Shown here: piece after piece, positions 18,721 to 29,133 of the stretch | Layout: each line of letters starts with the position of its first letter | Numbering within the stretch: position 1 is the stretch's first letter | NCBI RefSeq assembly: GCF_019166065.1 | Contig: NZ_JAHTBN010000007.1 | Span: 62,001 to 126,000 of the forward strand | Length of the DNA: 64,000 nt | Origin: Candidimonas humi | GTDB lineage: Bacteria; Pseudomonadota; Gammaproteobacteria; Burkholderiales; Burkholderiaceae_B | Direction: 5' to 3' | Notes under the pieces: generated by a model | Told to the model about the DNA's origin: nothing | What the model saw: only the letters and a program-made list of their open reading frames with translations | Databases searched by the model: none | Position numbers and translations under genes: made by a program

Positions 18721-19668
18721 CTACAGTTTGACGGCCGTCAGGAGCGGCTTGCCCGCGTAGAACGCGGCCAGGTTGTCGATCACGAGCTGCGCCATCGCGT
18801 CCCGCGTCTCGACCGTGCCCGAGGCGTGATGCGGATAGAGCGTGACATTGGGCAGGGAAACGAGGCTCGGCTCTTGCGTGGGCTCTTGCGCGTAGACGTC
18901 CAGCGCGGCGTGGCCGAGGCGCCCGTCGCGCAAAGCCGCGATCATCGCGTCCTGGTCCACCACGGAACCCCGCGAGATATTGATGAGCAGGCCCTCGGGC
19001 CCGAGGGCCTCGATGACCTCGCGGGAAATCAGCGCGCGCGTGCCCGGCCCCCCGGCGACCGTGACGACGAGGTGATCGGACTGCTCGGCGAGCGTCTTGA
19101 CGTCGGGGCTGTGCGGCCATTCGGCTTTCTTGGGGCTGCGGTTCCAGTACGAGATCTGGACGCCCATGGCCTGCGCCCGGTGCGCAATAGCGGTGCCGAT
19201 GGAACCGAGCCCGACAATGCCCAGGCGGCTGCCCTTGAGCGAACGCTGCAGCGGAAACATGCCGTGCTTCACCCAATCGCCCGAACGGACATAGGCATCG
19301 GCCGCGACCAGGCCCCGGCGGGCCGCAAGCAGCAACATGATGGCCGTGTCGGCCACGTCGTCGAGCAAGGCCGCCGAAGTGTTCGTCAGGGCGATCCCCC
19401 GCTCGGCCATGATGCCGATATCGAAGGCCTCGAACCCAGCCGAAGAACACGCGACCAGCTTCAGATTCGGCAAGGCATCCAGCATGGCCTTGTTCAGCGG
19501 CGCATGGCCATTGGTCACTACCGTGCGGCACTTCGCCCCGTGCTCGGCCAGCAGCGCGGCCTTGTCCGCCGCCTTGTCCCAGCGATGCAGCGTATAGGCC
19601 TGCTCCAGTTGAGCCATAGCCTTGGGGCGCTGTTCGTATAGCACCATCACATCAGGTTTGGTTGTCAT
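18721..19668 (-). CDS. D-2-hydroxyacid dehydrogenase (glyoxylate/hydroxypyruvate-reductase-like)
   Basis: 315 residues. The Rossmann motif is GLGSIGTA, and the catalytic triad is visible as Arg in INISRGSVVD, Glu in YAQEPTQEPS and His in YPHHASGT. This is the D-isomer-specific NAD(P)-dependent 2-hydroxyacid dehydrogenase family. It lies 32 bp upstream of the Ldh2-type gene, in the same operon. It could interconvert a keto acid and the D-hydroxy acid derived from the sugar acid. Confidence 0.9.
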   Translation of the reverse strand: MTTKPDVMVLYEQRPKAMAQLEQAYTLHRWDKAADKAALLAEHGAKCRTVVTNGHAPLNKAMLDALPNLKLVACSSAGFEAFDIGIMAERGIALTNTSAALLDDVADTAIMLLLAARRGLVAADAYVRSGDWVKHGMFPLQRSLKGSRLGIVGLGSIGTAIAHRAQAMGVQISYWNRSPKKAEWPHSPDVKTLAEQSDHLVVTVAGGPGTRALISREVIEALGPEGLLINISRGSVVDQDAMIAALRDGRLGHAALDVYAQEPTQEPSLVSLPNVTLYPHHASGTVETRDAMAQLVIDNLAAFYAGKPLLTAVKL

Positions 19669-19793
19669 AAATTCCCCAGGGTGTATCCCAGACCGAAGGC
19701 ATCAGCGCCTTCGAACAACTCTTACTTTATCGCCCATCGGCGGGCGCTGCGAACCCCGGCGCCGCGCACGGCCGGGTTCGCGGCGCACTTCCA

Positions 19794-21314
19794 TCAGGCA
19801 AGATCCGCCGGCAGCAGGGCCTCGGGGATATTCTGATAGCAGACCGGCCGCAGGAAGCGGCGTATCGACAGCGTGCCGACGGAAGTCGCTCCGAAATTGG
19901 TCGAGGCCGGATACGGGCCCCCATGCACCATGGCGTCGCAAACCTCGACACCCGTGGGGTAGCCATTGGCAAGCACGCGGCCCGCCTTGCGCTCGAGCAC
20001 GGCCATCAGGCGGCGGCCCAGGGCGGCGTCGTCCGCATCCAGATGCAGCGTGCAAGTCAGTTGCCCTTCGATTTTGCGCGCTATCGCCACCATCTGGTCG
20101 GCGTCCTGCACCGTGACGACCAGGCCCAGCGGGCCGAACACCTCGTCGGCGAGCTCGGCGTCGGCGAGCCAGTCCGCCCCCGAAACCTTGAAGAGATTGG
20201 GGGATGCGCTACGTTCGCTGCTTTCCGTGACCAGTACCTTGGCGACGCCCGGACCGCCGGCGATACGCGCGCAGCCCTGCCTGTAGGCTTGAGCAATGCC
20301 GTCGGTCAGCATGACCTGCGCGCCGACGCTCGACAATGCCTGCTGCACTGCATCGGCGAAAGCGGCTGCCTGGTCCTGCATGATGATGGCGATGCCGGGA
20401 TTGGTGCAGAACTGCCCCGCCCCCATGGTCAGGGAACCGGCCCAGCCCTTGGCAATTTCGTCGCCCCGGGCGCCTATGGCCGAGGGCAGCAGGAACATGG
20501 GATTGACCGAACCCAGTTCGCCGAAGAAGGGAATCGGGTCGGGGCGCGCGGCGCACAGGTCGAACAGCGCGCGGCCGCCGGCCAGCGAGCCGGTGAAGCC
20601 GACTGCCTTGATCAAGGGGTGCTGCACCAGCGCATGGCCGACATCGCGCCGGCCGCCCTGCACCAGGCTGAATACGCCTTTGTGCACGCCGCAACGGGCG
20701 ACGGCGGCAGCGATCGCTTCGGCGACGATCTCGCCTGTCCAGGGATGGGCGGAATGGCCCTTGACGACGACGGGACAGCCCGCGGCAAGCGCGGCCGCCG
20801 TATCGCCGCCGGCGGTCGAGAAGGCCAGCGGGAAATTCGAAGCCCCGAACACCGCGACCGGGCCGATAGGCCGCTGCATCAAGCGTATGTCCGGCCGCGG
20901 CGCGGGCTTGCGGTCCGGCAAGGCCACATCGTGGCGGCGGTCGAGGTATTCACCTTTGCGGATATGCTCAGCAAACAGGCGCAACTGGCCGGTGGTGCGG
21001 CCGCGCTCGCCTTCCAGGCGGCCGGCGGGCAGGCCGGTTTCTTCGCTGCCGACCTTAGTGATGGCAGCGCCGCGAGCCTCGATTTCTTCGGCTATGGTCT
21101 CGAGAAAAACGGCGCGCTCTTCGCGGCTGGAATAGCCGTAGGACCAGAACGCCTCTTCCGCCGCCGCGCAGGCCTGGTCGACCAGGGCTACCGTTCCGAC
21201 GGAAAAATCATGCGGCTCGCCGGAGGCGGGCGCGGAGCGGAAGGTGGTTTCCGTTCCGACCCATTCCCCGGCGATGAGATGCTTGCCGTGAGGCTGAAAA
21301 GACTTGTCGAGCAT
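19794..21314 (-). CDS. Aldehyde dehydrogenase, alpha-ketoglutarate semialdehyde dehydrogenase-like
   Basis: 506 residues from the ATG at 21314; an upstream GTG at 21344 would overlap the SDR gene and has no ribosome site. Conserved residues are Asn160 (GASNFP), the cofactor segment VGFTGS (238-243), Glu266 in GELGSVNP and the nucleophile Cys303 in GAGQFCTNPG. The ELGSVNP context and 500-plus length match 2,5-dioxovalerate (KGSA) dehydrogenases, the last step of non-phosphorylating pentonate and hexarate routes that yields 2-oxoglutarate. It follows the SDR gene closely. Confidence 0.9.
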   Translation of the reverse strand: MLDKSFQPHGKHLIAGEWVGTETTFRSAPASGEPHDFSVGTVALVDQACAAAEEAFWSYGYSSREERAVFLETIAEEIEARGAAITKVGSEETGLPAGRLEGERGRTTGQLRLFAEHIRKGEYLDRRHDVALPDRKPAPRPDIRLMQRPIGPVAVFGASNFPLAFSTAGGDTAAALAAGCPVVVKGHSAHPWTGEIVAEAIAAAVARCGVHKGVFSLVQGGRRDVGHALVQHPLIKAVGFTGSLAGGRALFDLCAARPDPIPFFGELGSVNPMFLLPSAIGARGDEIAKGWAGSLTMGAGQFCTNPGIAIIMQDQAAAFADAVQQALSSVGAQVMLTDGIAQAYRQGCARIAGGPGVAKVLVTESSERSASPNLFKVSGADWLADAELADEVFGPLGLVVTVQDADQMVAIARKIEGQLTCTLHLDADDAALGRRLMAVLERKAGRVLANGYPTGVEVCDAMVHGGPYPASTNFGATSVGTLSIRRFLRPVCYQNIPEALLPADLA

Positions 21315-21336
21315 TTGCGATTCCTGTTTGCGGCGT

Positions 21337-22077
21337 TCAGCCACGTCCGATAAACGGCATGGCCGTCGCCATCACCGTCAAGAATGGAATGTTTACATCC
21401 AGAGGCAGGTCCGCCATGTGATAAACGGAAGAGGCCACATAGCCGACGTCCATCATGGCTTCCGTCTTGATCGAGCCGTCGGCCTGGGGCACGCCCTTTG
21501 CCTGCCCGGCAGCCAAGTCGGTACGGGCATTGCCGATGTCGATCTGGCCGCAAGCGATGTTGAAGGGGCGCCCGTCGAGCGACAGCGTGCGTGTCATGCC
21601 CGTGACCGCGTGCTTGGAAGCCGTATAGGCGATCGAGCCGGGCCGAGGCACATGGGCGGAAATAGAACCGTTGTTGATGATGCGGCCGCCTTGGGGATCC
21701 TGGCGCCGCATGCGCGCGAAGGCCGCGCGAGCGCAATAGAACACCGCGTTGATGTTGACGTCGATGACGGCCTTCCATTGGTCGATACCGACATCGTCGG
21801 GCAGCACCGACTTGAGGCCGATACCGGCATTGTTGAAGAGCACGTCGAGGCGCCCCCATTTGGCCACTGCCTGGTCGAAGGCCGCATCGACCTGCTGCGG
21901 ATCGGTGACGTCGCAGGTCAGCACCAGCGCGTTTTCGTTGCCGTCCGCGGTTTCAACCAGCGCGTCCGTTCGGCGGCCGATCAGGCCGACGCGCCACCCT
22001 TCTTTCAGAAACTTGCGAGCCGTCGCGCGGCCAATTCCGGCCGATGCCCCAGTCACGATAATGGTTCGTCCCGACAC
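21337..22077 (-). CDS. SDR-family dehydrogenase, first gene of the sugar-acid operon
   Basis: 246 residues. A classical SDR with TGASAGIG (9-16), NNAG (82-85), Ser138, Tyr151 and Lys155 (YTASK). It is the promoter-proximal gene of a minus-strand operon (SDR, KGSADH-like, D-2-hydroxyacid DH, Ldh2). By context it may oxidise the sugar itself or the 4-hydroxyl of a 2-keto-3-deoxy acid, as in the L-fucose/L-rhamnose diketo pathways. Two LacI-type elements lie upstream at 22156 and 22263. Confidence 0.88.
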   Translation of the reverse strand: MSGRTIIVTGASAGIGRATARKFLKEGWRVGLIGRRTDALVETADGNENALVLTCDVTDPQQVDAAFDQAVAKWGRLDVLFNNAGIGLKSVLPDDVGIDQWKAVIDVNINAVFYCARAAFARMRRQDPQGGRIINNGSISAHVPRPGSIAYTASKHAVTGMTRTLSLDGRPFNIACGQIDIGNARTDLAAGQAKGVPQADGSIKTEAMMDVGYVASSVYHMADLPLDVNIPFLTVMATAMPFIGRG

Positions 22078-22155
22078 TGCTGTTCTCCTTTAGCAAACCC
22101 GAAATCGCGCCACCGGCTTCCTGCAAGACTTGCGCCGTCTGTGCTTCGGATATTT

Positions 22156-22171
22156 AGTATGCGCATTCATT
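22156..22171. promoter_or_regulatory. Putative LacI operator, copy 3 (SDR operon promoter)
   Basis: AGTATGCGCATTCATT, differing from copies 1 and 2 only at positions 11-12. It is about 80 bp upstream of the SDR start codon. Confidence 0.6.
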
Positions 22172-22262
22172 AGAATACACAAAAACCCTTATTGGGATCA
22201 AGAATAAAAATAATTCATTGATAATACATATTTTTATTTCTACATCTGTATAATTTCATTTA

Positions 22263-22278
22263 TGCATACGCAATCAAT
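22263..22278. promoter_or_regulatory. Putative LacI operator, copy 4 (degenerate)
   Basis: TGCATACGCAATCAAT shares 12 of 16 positions with copy 2. It starts 107 bp after copy 3, the same spacing as between copies 1 and 2, which supports looping by a tetrameric LacI protein. Confidence 0.45.
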
Positions 22279-22442
22279 TTCATGCGGGAAGGCGGCCAAT
22301 TCCACCACAATACAATACGGCATCATAAAAAGAGGCCGTTAGATTCGACTAGCGTCTGTTCGGCAGGCCAGGCGAAGGTTTGTACCAATAAACCGCCCAT
22401 CGCCGCCAGCCGCCAGGCCTTCACCACAAGGCACGAACGTCG

Positions 22443-23483
22443 ATGAACAAGTCTTTGAACCTGCGCACGAGAACCGCAGGAGGACGTCCCAGCGGGCGAG
22501 TCACCATGGCAACGGTCGGCAGATTGGCCGGCGTCAGCCAAGTGACGGTGTCGCGCGCCCTGTCCGATCCATCCAAAGTGTCGCCGGCGACCATGCAAAG
22601 AATACAGGACGCCATCGACATCACTGGTTTCGTGCCGAACGCCGTGGCCGGCGCCCTGGCATCGCGCCGCTCGAAGCTCATCTCGGCGCTGGTGCCCTCG
22701 CTGACCAGCAGCGTCTACGCCTCGATGATGCAGTCCTTCAGCGACCTGATGCGCGACAACGGCTACGAGCTCCTGCTGTCCGAATGCGGCTTCCAGGCCG
22801 AAACCGAAGAAAAGCTGATCGCCGCCCACTTGTCGCGCCGGCCCGACGCTTTCTATCTTACCGGCATTCATCACACCGCCAGGGCCAGGCAAATGCTCAT
22901 CGGCGCGGACATCCCCGTGGTCGAAGTATGGGACCTGACCGACGCGCCGATAGATATCTGCGTGGGCTTCCACCATCGCGAGGTAGGCTGGGCCATGGCC
23001 GACTTCGCCCTGGAAGCCGGATACAAATATGCGGGCACCGTCAGCGCAGGCGACGAGCGCGCCCTGCGGCGCCGCGACTCTTTCGTCGACCGGTATTCCG
23101 CGCGCGGCGGCACCTGCGTGGGCAATGTCAGTTTCAGCGATTCGGCCAGCGTCGCGCACGGCCGCGCCGGCCTTGCCCGCCTGATCGACGAGCACGGCTT
23201 CACGTCCGGGCTGATCGCCTGCAGTTCCGATCTGATGGCGCAAGGCATCCTGATCGAAGCGCAGAAGCGCAAACTCAGCGTGCCGGATCAAATCGCCGTC
23301 CTTGGCTTCGGCGACCAGGATTTCGCCGCCTATCTCGAACCCGCCCTGACCACGATACGCGTAGACCGCCCGGCCCTGGGCACGAGCGCCGCCCAGGCAA
23401 TCCTCAAGCGCCTGCACGGCGGCAGCCGCGAGCAGTCGCGCGTGGACATCGGCTTCCAATTGATACGGCGCGAGTCGGCCTGA
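22443..23483 (+). CDS. LacI-family transcriptional regulator
   Basis: 346 residues. A basic leader (RTRTAGGRPSGR) is followed by the LacI helix-turn-helix (MATVGRLAGVSQVTVSRALS, about residues 22-41), the hinge helix region (FVPNAVAGALASRRSKLI) and a periplasmic-binding-type effector domain (VAVLGFGDQDF-like RVD region near the end). GntR-like gluconate repressors of this subfamily respond to sugar acids. It is divergent from the SDR operon, and the repeated 16-bp elements suggest it controls both that operon and the dehydratase gene. Confidence 0.93.
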   Translation: MNKSLNLRTRTAGGRPSGRVTMATVGRLAGVSQVTVSRALSDPSKVSPATMQRIQDAIDITGFVPNAVAGALASRRSKLISALVPSLTSSVYASMMQSFSDLMRDNGYELLLSECGFQAETEEKLIAAHLSRRPDAFYLTGIHHTARARQMLIGADIPVVEVWDLTDAPIDICVGFHHREVGWAMADFALEAGYKYAGTVSAGDERALRRRDSFVDRYSARGGTCVGNVSFSDSASVAHGRAGLARLIDEHGFTSGLIACSSDLMAQGILIEAQKRKLSVPDQIAVLGFGDQDFAAYLEPALTTIRVDRPALGTSAAQAILKRLHGGSREQSRVDIGFQLIRRESA

Positions 23484-23503
23484 TCTTCCTGCTCACGCTT
23501 GGC

Positions 23504-25180
23504 TCATTTCGCTTTAGCCAGGAACCTCCCCAGCACATTGCGTGTCACGCCCTGAGTGTAATAACAGCCGCGCGCCAAACCCATCACCCACTCGCAACTG
23601 CCGGCGGTGAAGACTTCGCCGCGGCCTTTGGTCATGGAAACTATCATGCCGGAGCCATATTGGTGGCGGGCGATGGATTCGGGGCTGTCGTCGCCACTGA
23701 GGGCCATGGCCTTGCGCGCCAGGCCTCCGTCCTTGAGGTAATAGCGGAACCCCTCGCCGTCGTGCATTTCCTCGCCATAGAGGGCCGGCGCCATGGCCAG
23801 GATCTCCAGGCTTTGGGGCGCGCCGTCTTCATGCGTAGGGTATGGCAAGCCGTGGCGAAAGGTGTATTCCAGGCCATCGACCTCATAGGCGAAAATTCCC
23901 GCCTCGGCGCCAAGCAGGTCGCCGTAGTGCGCGTCCAGGCCCTCGAAAGCCCAATGGCGCGGACGATAGATGGTGAAGCCGCGGCTGGCCCGCGGCGCAA
24001 AGCCTCCCCAGGACGAGTACACGCCGCGCATGCCATTGACGCCGAAGGTGGTGGCGCCCGGCCAGTTGACGGCCAGCTCTTCCCAGGCGCCGGTCAACAG
24101 TGCGCGATCGGGGCCGCCCGCCACCGGGTCTTCGTCCTTGGCCCGAGCCTTGTAGCAGACCTGCCGCCGGCCTTCGTCCTCGAGGCGGATCTGCCACATG
24201 AAATTGCCGCCAAAGCGCGCCACGGAGCCGCCGCGCTCGACGAACTGCTCGATGGTTTCGCGCATCTGGCGGGTCCAATACTCGTCGTGCCCTGCAATGA
24301 CCACCGTATCGTAGCGCTCCAGTATCTGCGGCCTGTAGTGCAGGTCGGTCTGGGTGATGCAATCGAATTCGTAACCCTGGCGTTCGGCCCATACCGCAAA
24401 ATGACGTTCGAACTGGGCCCAGCCGGCCGAGGCGTAATACTGGGCATAGCCATTGGTATAGGCCCATTCTTTGGTGGGGTAGCGCGGCGCCTCCCAGGGG
24501 CCTCGCGGCAACGGGTCGCAAAGGCGGGGCGCCCCCGGAGGCAGCCAGACCAGGCCACGGGTCCAGGGCCGCTGGTTGCTCAGCACGGGCGAGAACTGCT
24601 TGCCGTCGGCGCCGTCGATGCCGTCATACGCATTGGCGCCGCCCCAGTCGTTGTAGGCGGTCCAGGTAGCGGTGGAAATGAGGAACAGAAATTTTTTCCC
24701 GGATGATGCAGTTGCCGTGCGAGGCCGCACCACGAAGAAATGGTGCTGCAGGAACCGGGAGCCGTCCGCCCTGGCGCACCACGAGGCGACGCGATAGAAG
24801 CCGGAGGCGGCATCCTCCGGCAGGCGCCAGCGCAAGGCCACCGGCCAGTCGCAGCCGTCGCGGTAGGCCTGCTTCGGCATAGGCGTAAAACGCCCTGCGA
24901 CGTCGTCGGCCTTGTATACGCACTGGGGCCGGGCACCATCGCGCCAGACCTCGAGCGTCCAGCGCGCAGCGGTGCAAGAGGCATGGAAGGCCACTTCGTC
25001 GCCCGGCGCATAGGACATGGCATCGGTGTAGACGTAGATTTCAGGCAGCGCAGGATCTTCGCGCGGGGCTTCGTACCAGTGCGACAAATGCAGGCCTGCA
25101 TCGGGATGCATGACGCCGGATTGGCGTGCCTGTTGGTTCAAGGCGCCGAATTCGGGGCGCGCCATGGTGGGGGCTGACAT
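23504..25180 (-). CDS. N,N-dimethylformamidase large-subunit-like protein
   Basis: 558 residues with AAAGGAAC about 10 nt before the ATG. The N-terminal part (about 45-155) is a beta-rich domain. The C-terminal part carries the hallmark block YDTVVIAGHDEYWTRQMR and then GGSVARFGGNFMWQIR, typical of the DMFase beta-subunit C-terminal domain. The His298-x-Glu300 pair resembles the iron ligands of characterised DMFase; the third (Tyr) ligand may lie in TATWTAYNDWGG but I cannot confirm it. No small-subunit gene is adjacent. It is the last gene after a peptide ABC importer and presumably hydrolyses an amide in the cytoplasm. The true substrate is unknown. Confidence 0.8.
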   Translation of the reverse strand: MSAPTMARPEFGALNQQARQSGVMHPDAGLHLSHWYEAPREDPALPEIYVYTDAMSYAPGDEVAFHASCTAARWTLEVWRDGARPQCVYKADDVAGRFTPMPKQAYRDGCDWPVALRWRLPEDAASGFYRVASWCARADGSRFLQHHFFVVRPRTATASSGKKFLFLISTATWTAYNDWGGANAYDGIDGADGKQFSPVLSNQRPWTRGLVWLPPGAPRLCDPLPRGPWEAPRYPTKEWAYTNGYAQYYASAGWAQFERHFAVWAERQGYEFDCITQTDLHYRPQILERYDTVVIAGHDEYWTRQMRETIEQFVERGGSVARFGGNFMWQIRLEDEGRRQVCYKARAKDEDPVAGGPDRALLTGAWEELAVNWPGATTFGVNGMRGVYSSWGGFAPRASRGFTIYRPRHWAFEGLDAHYGDLLGAEAGIFAYEVDGLEYTFRHGLPYPTHEDGAPQSLEILAMAPALYGEEMHDGEGFRYYLKDGGLARKAMALSGDDSPESIARHQYGSGMIVSMTKGRGEVFTAGSCEWVMGLARGCYYTQGVTRNVLGRFLAKAK

Positions 25181-25294
25181 CGCTTGACTGTTCCTTTCTT
25201 CAGGGATTCAAAGGCCTGCCGCCATCCGGGATCCCGGGGCACATACCCCGGACGGACGGGGCCCGATGGACATTGCCGTTTACTGCTGGCGCAG

Positions 25295-26286
25295 CTATGG
25301 CGCCTGCGAGGCAGACGACCGTATCGCCTCATGGAAATGGCAGGCGACCTGCCAGCCGGGCTCGACCTCTCGAAGTTCCGGCTCTTCCCGGCGGCAGCGA
25401 TCGGCGACATAGGGACACCGCGGACTCAGGCTGCAGCCGGCGGGCCTGTCGAGCAGGCTCAGCAGCTCGCCTTTGATGGGCGGCGGGCTCGTATGCCCCA
25501 CCACCGGACGCGGCACGGCCTTGAGCAGCGCCTGCGTATAGGGATGGCGGGGCATGGCGTATAGCCGCCTCTTTTCACCCATTTCAACCACGCGGCCGGC
25601 ATATAGCACCGCCACCCGGCTCGAGATAGTCTTGACCACGGCCAGGTCGTGGGCGATGAACAAATAGCTCAGGCCCAGTTTCTGTTGCAGATCCATGAGC
25701 AGGTTCACGATCTGCGCCTGCATGGACACGTCCAGCGAAGAAACTGCCTCGTCGCAGACGATGAAATCGGGGTTGAGAGCCAGCGCCCGGGCGATGACGA
25801 TGCGCTGGCGCTGCCCGCCGGAGAATTCGTGCGGGAAGCGCGAGGCGAAGGACGGCGGCAGGCCCACCATTTCGAACAATTCGGTAATGCGGTCCTGCCG
25901 CTGCTTGCGCGATATCCCGCCAGCTATGTCCAGCGGCTCGGCCACGGCATCGCCCACCCGCATGCGCGGATTCAGCGATGAATAAGGGTCCTGGAACACG
26001 AACTGGAGCCGGTGGCGCACCGCGGCGAGATTGGAGCGCGCCTGCGTCCCGGTGATGGATTTGCCGAACAGCAGGATGTCGCCCTCGGACGGCTCTAGCA
26101 AGCCGACCATCATGCGGCCGATCGTCGACTTGCCGGATCCGGATTCCCCCACCAGGCCTATCGTTTCGCCACGGCCGATGTCGAAGCTGACCCGATCGAC
26201 CGCGCGCAGCGAATGGCGTCCCTTGCCTCCACGGCCCAGCTTGAAATCGCGGGTCATGCCGCGGACTTCGACTATGGATTCACGGC

Positions 26287-26290
<4 letters not shown>
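25295..26290 (-). CDS. Oligopeptide/dipeptide ABC transporter ATP-binding protein (DppF/OppF type)
   Basis: 331 residues from the ATG at 26290, which overlaps the stop of the partner ATPase (ATGA). Walker A GESGSGKST, signature FSGGQRQRIVIARAL, Walker B FIVCDEAVSSLDVSMQ and the C-terminal oligopeptide-type Cys-rich segment (GCSLSPRCPYVADRCRREEP), which can hold an Fe-S cluster in the Dpp/Opp ATPases. It is cytoplasmic and pairs with the upstream ATPase. Confidence 0.93.
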
Positions 26291-27275
<985 letters not shown>

Positions 27276-27276
<1 letters not shown>

Positions 27277-28175
27277 CAGGAGCCCTCCACTTTCAGCCGG
27301 GGATCCAGCACGTCGCGCAAGCCGTCGCCGAGCAGGTTGATGCCCAGCGTGGCCAGGCTGATGGCCAGGCCCGGGAAGAGCATGATCCACCAGGCTTCGA
27401 CCGCGTAATCGCGGCCTTCGGAAATAATGTTTCCCCAGCTCGGCAGAGGCGGCGGCGGGCCGATGCCCAGGAAGCTCAGCGTCGCCTCGGCCAGGATCGC
27501 ATAGGCGAAGATGAAGGTCAGGGTGACGAGCAGCGGCGCCAGTGTATTGGGCAGGATGTGCCGCGTAATGATGCGCCACGAACCGGCCCCGCTGATCCTG
27601 GCGGCATCCACGTAATCGAGCCGCCGGATCACCAGCACGGCCGCGCGCACGATGCGGGCGGTGCGCGGCACATAGGCGAAGGCCAGCGCGATGATGACGC
27701 TGTGGATCTGCGGCCCCAGCGCCGCGTTGATGCCTATGGCCAGCAGGATGGCCGGGAAAGCATGCAGCGCGTCCATGACACGCATCAGCAGCGAATCCAG
27801 CCATGTGAAGTAGCCCGAGACCATGCCCACGAGCGAGCCGCCTATGGCGGCAAGCACCGCCACCACCAGGCCTATCCAGAGCGAGAGGCGGGCGCCGTAG
27901 AGCACGCGCGTGAAGACGTCGCGCCCATACATATCGGCCCCGAACGGATACGCCAGCGACGGCCGGTGGAAGCGGTCGACGATGTGCATGGCCATGGGGT
28001 CGCCGGAAGTAATGAAGGGCGCGCACACCGCGCCCGCGACGAGCAGCAGCAGGATGATCGCGCCGATGCGAAACGAGCGATGGCGCCAGAGCCGCCGCAG
28101 CACCGACGGCCGCGCGGCGGCAGGGGCTGCCGGCTCTGCCGCGCCAGGCCCGCGGTCGATGGCGATTTCAGTCAT
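27276..28175 (-). CDS. Oligopeptide/dipeptide ABC transporter permease (DppC/OppC type)
   Basis: 299 residues from the ATG at 28175, overlapping the end of the DppB-type gene by 8 bp. A hydrophilic N-terminus, one helix, then five further membrane helices with the permease EAA loop ([20 protein letters not shown]), typical of Dpp[20 protein letters not shown] is the first helix, as usual in this family. Confidence 0.92.
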
Positions 28176-29112
28176 AGCGCACCCTCGGATCCACGAATGT
28201 ATACACGATATCGAGCAGCACATTGACCAGGACGAAAGCAAAGCCCAGCAGCAGCATGGTGCCTTGCACGGTCGGATAGTCGCGCGCCATGATGGCCTGC
28301 ACCAGCAGGCGGCCTATGCCGGGCAGGGCGAACACCTGTTCCACAACTACCGAACCCCCTATGAGCAGGCTGAGTATGTATCCCCCCACCGTCACCACCG
28401 ACATCAGCGTGTTGCGAAATGCATGCTTGCCGACGGTGGTGAATTCCGACACGCCCTTGGCGCGGGCTGTGCGCACGTAGTCCTGGTCCAGGATCTCCAG
28501 CATTTCCGAGCGCGTCATGCGCGCCAGGAACCCGATCTGGAACAGTGCCAGCACCACCGCCGGCTGGATCAGCGCTGCCAGCCAGTGCCAGAAGCCTTCC
28601 GCCAGCGGCACATAGCCGGCCGACGGCAGCCAGCCCAGATGCACGCTGAACAGCACCACAGATAATGTGGCAATCCAGAAATTCGGCACCGACACGCCCA
28701 GCAGGGCAAAACCCATGACCGCGGAATCGAACCAAGAATCACGCCAATAGGCGGCAATCACTCCCAGGCCTATCCCCACCGGAATAGTGATGACGAAGGC
28801 CACCGCCGTCAGCGACAAGGTGACGGGCAGGCGCTCGGCCACCGCCGACAGCACCGGCTGGTTCAGAATCAGCGACTGCCCGAAATTGCCGCGCAGCAGA
28901 TGCGAGATCCAGAGCCAGAGCTGTTCGAGCAAGGGGCGATCCAGGCCCAGGTTGTGACGTATGGCCTGGATCGCATCCGCGCTCGCCTGGTCGCCGGCGA
29001 TGATCACTGCCGGGTCTCCCGGCAGCAGATGCATCAGGAAGAACGTGAGTACCGCCACCAGCAGCATGACCGGTATGGCCTGGGCGATGCGGAAGGAAAC
29101 GCTATTGCTCAT
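28168..29112 (-). CDS. Oligopeptide/dipeptide ABC transporter permease (DppB/OppB type)
   Basis: 314 residues with six membrane segments. [20 protein letters not shown] at the N-terminus and the loop [20 protein letters not shown] (EAA motif) are the DppB signature. It is 22 bp downstream of the binding-protein gene. It forms the channel with the DppC-type permease. Confidence 0.93.
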   Translation of the reverse strand: MSNSVSFRIAQAIPVMLLVAVLTFFLMHLLPGDPAVIIAGDQASADAIQAIRHNLGLDRPLLEQLWLWISHLLRGNFGQSLILNQPVLSAVAERLPVTLSLTAVAFVITIPVGIGLGVIAAYWRDSWFDSAVMGFALLGVSVPNFWIATLSVVLFSVHLGWLPSAGYVPLAEGFWHWLAALIQPAVVLALFQIGFLARMTRSEMLEILDQDYVRTARAKGVSEFTTVGKHAFRNTLMSVVTVGGYILSLLIGGSVVVEQVFALPGIGRLLVQAIMARDYPTVQGTMLLLGFAFVLVNVLLDIVYTFVDPRVRYD

Positions 29113-29133
29113 GACGCTATGCCGCTGCGGCCC

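Larger units (their letters stand above)
22078..22442. other. Divergent control region of the SDR operon and LacI gene
   Basis: A 365-bp gap that is strongly AT-rich between about 22180 and 22330, unlike the surrounding DNA. It holds two operator-like elements (22156-22171 and 22263-22278) with the likely promoters in between. No further ORF is supported. Confidence 0.7.
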
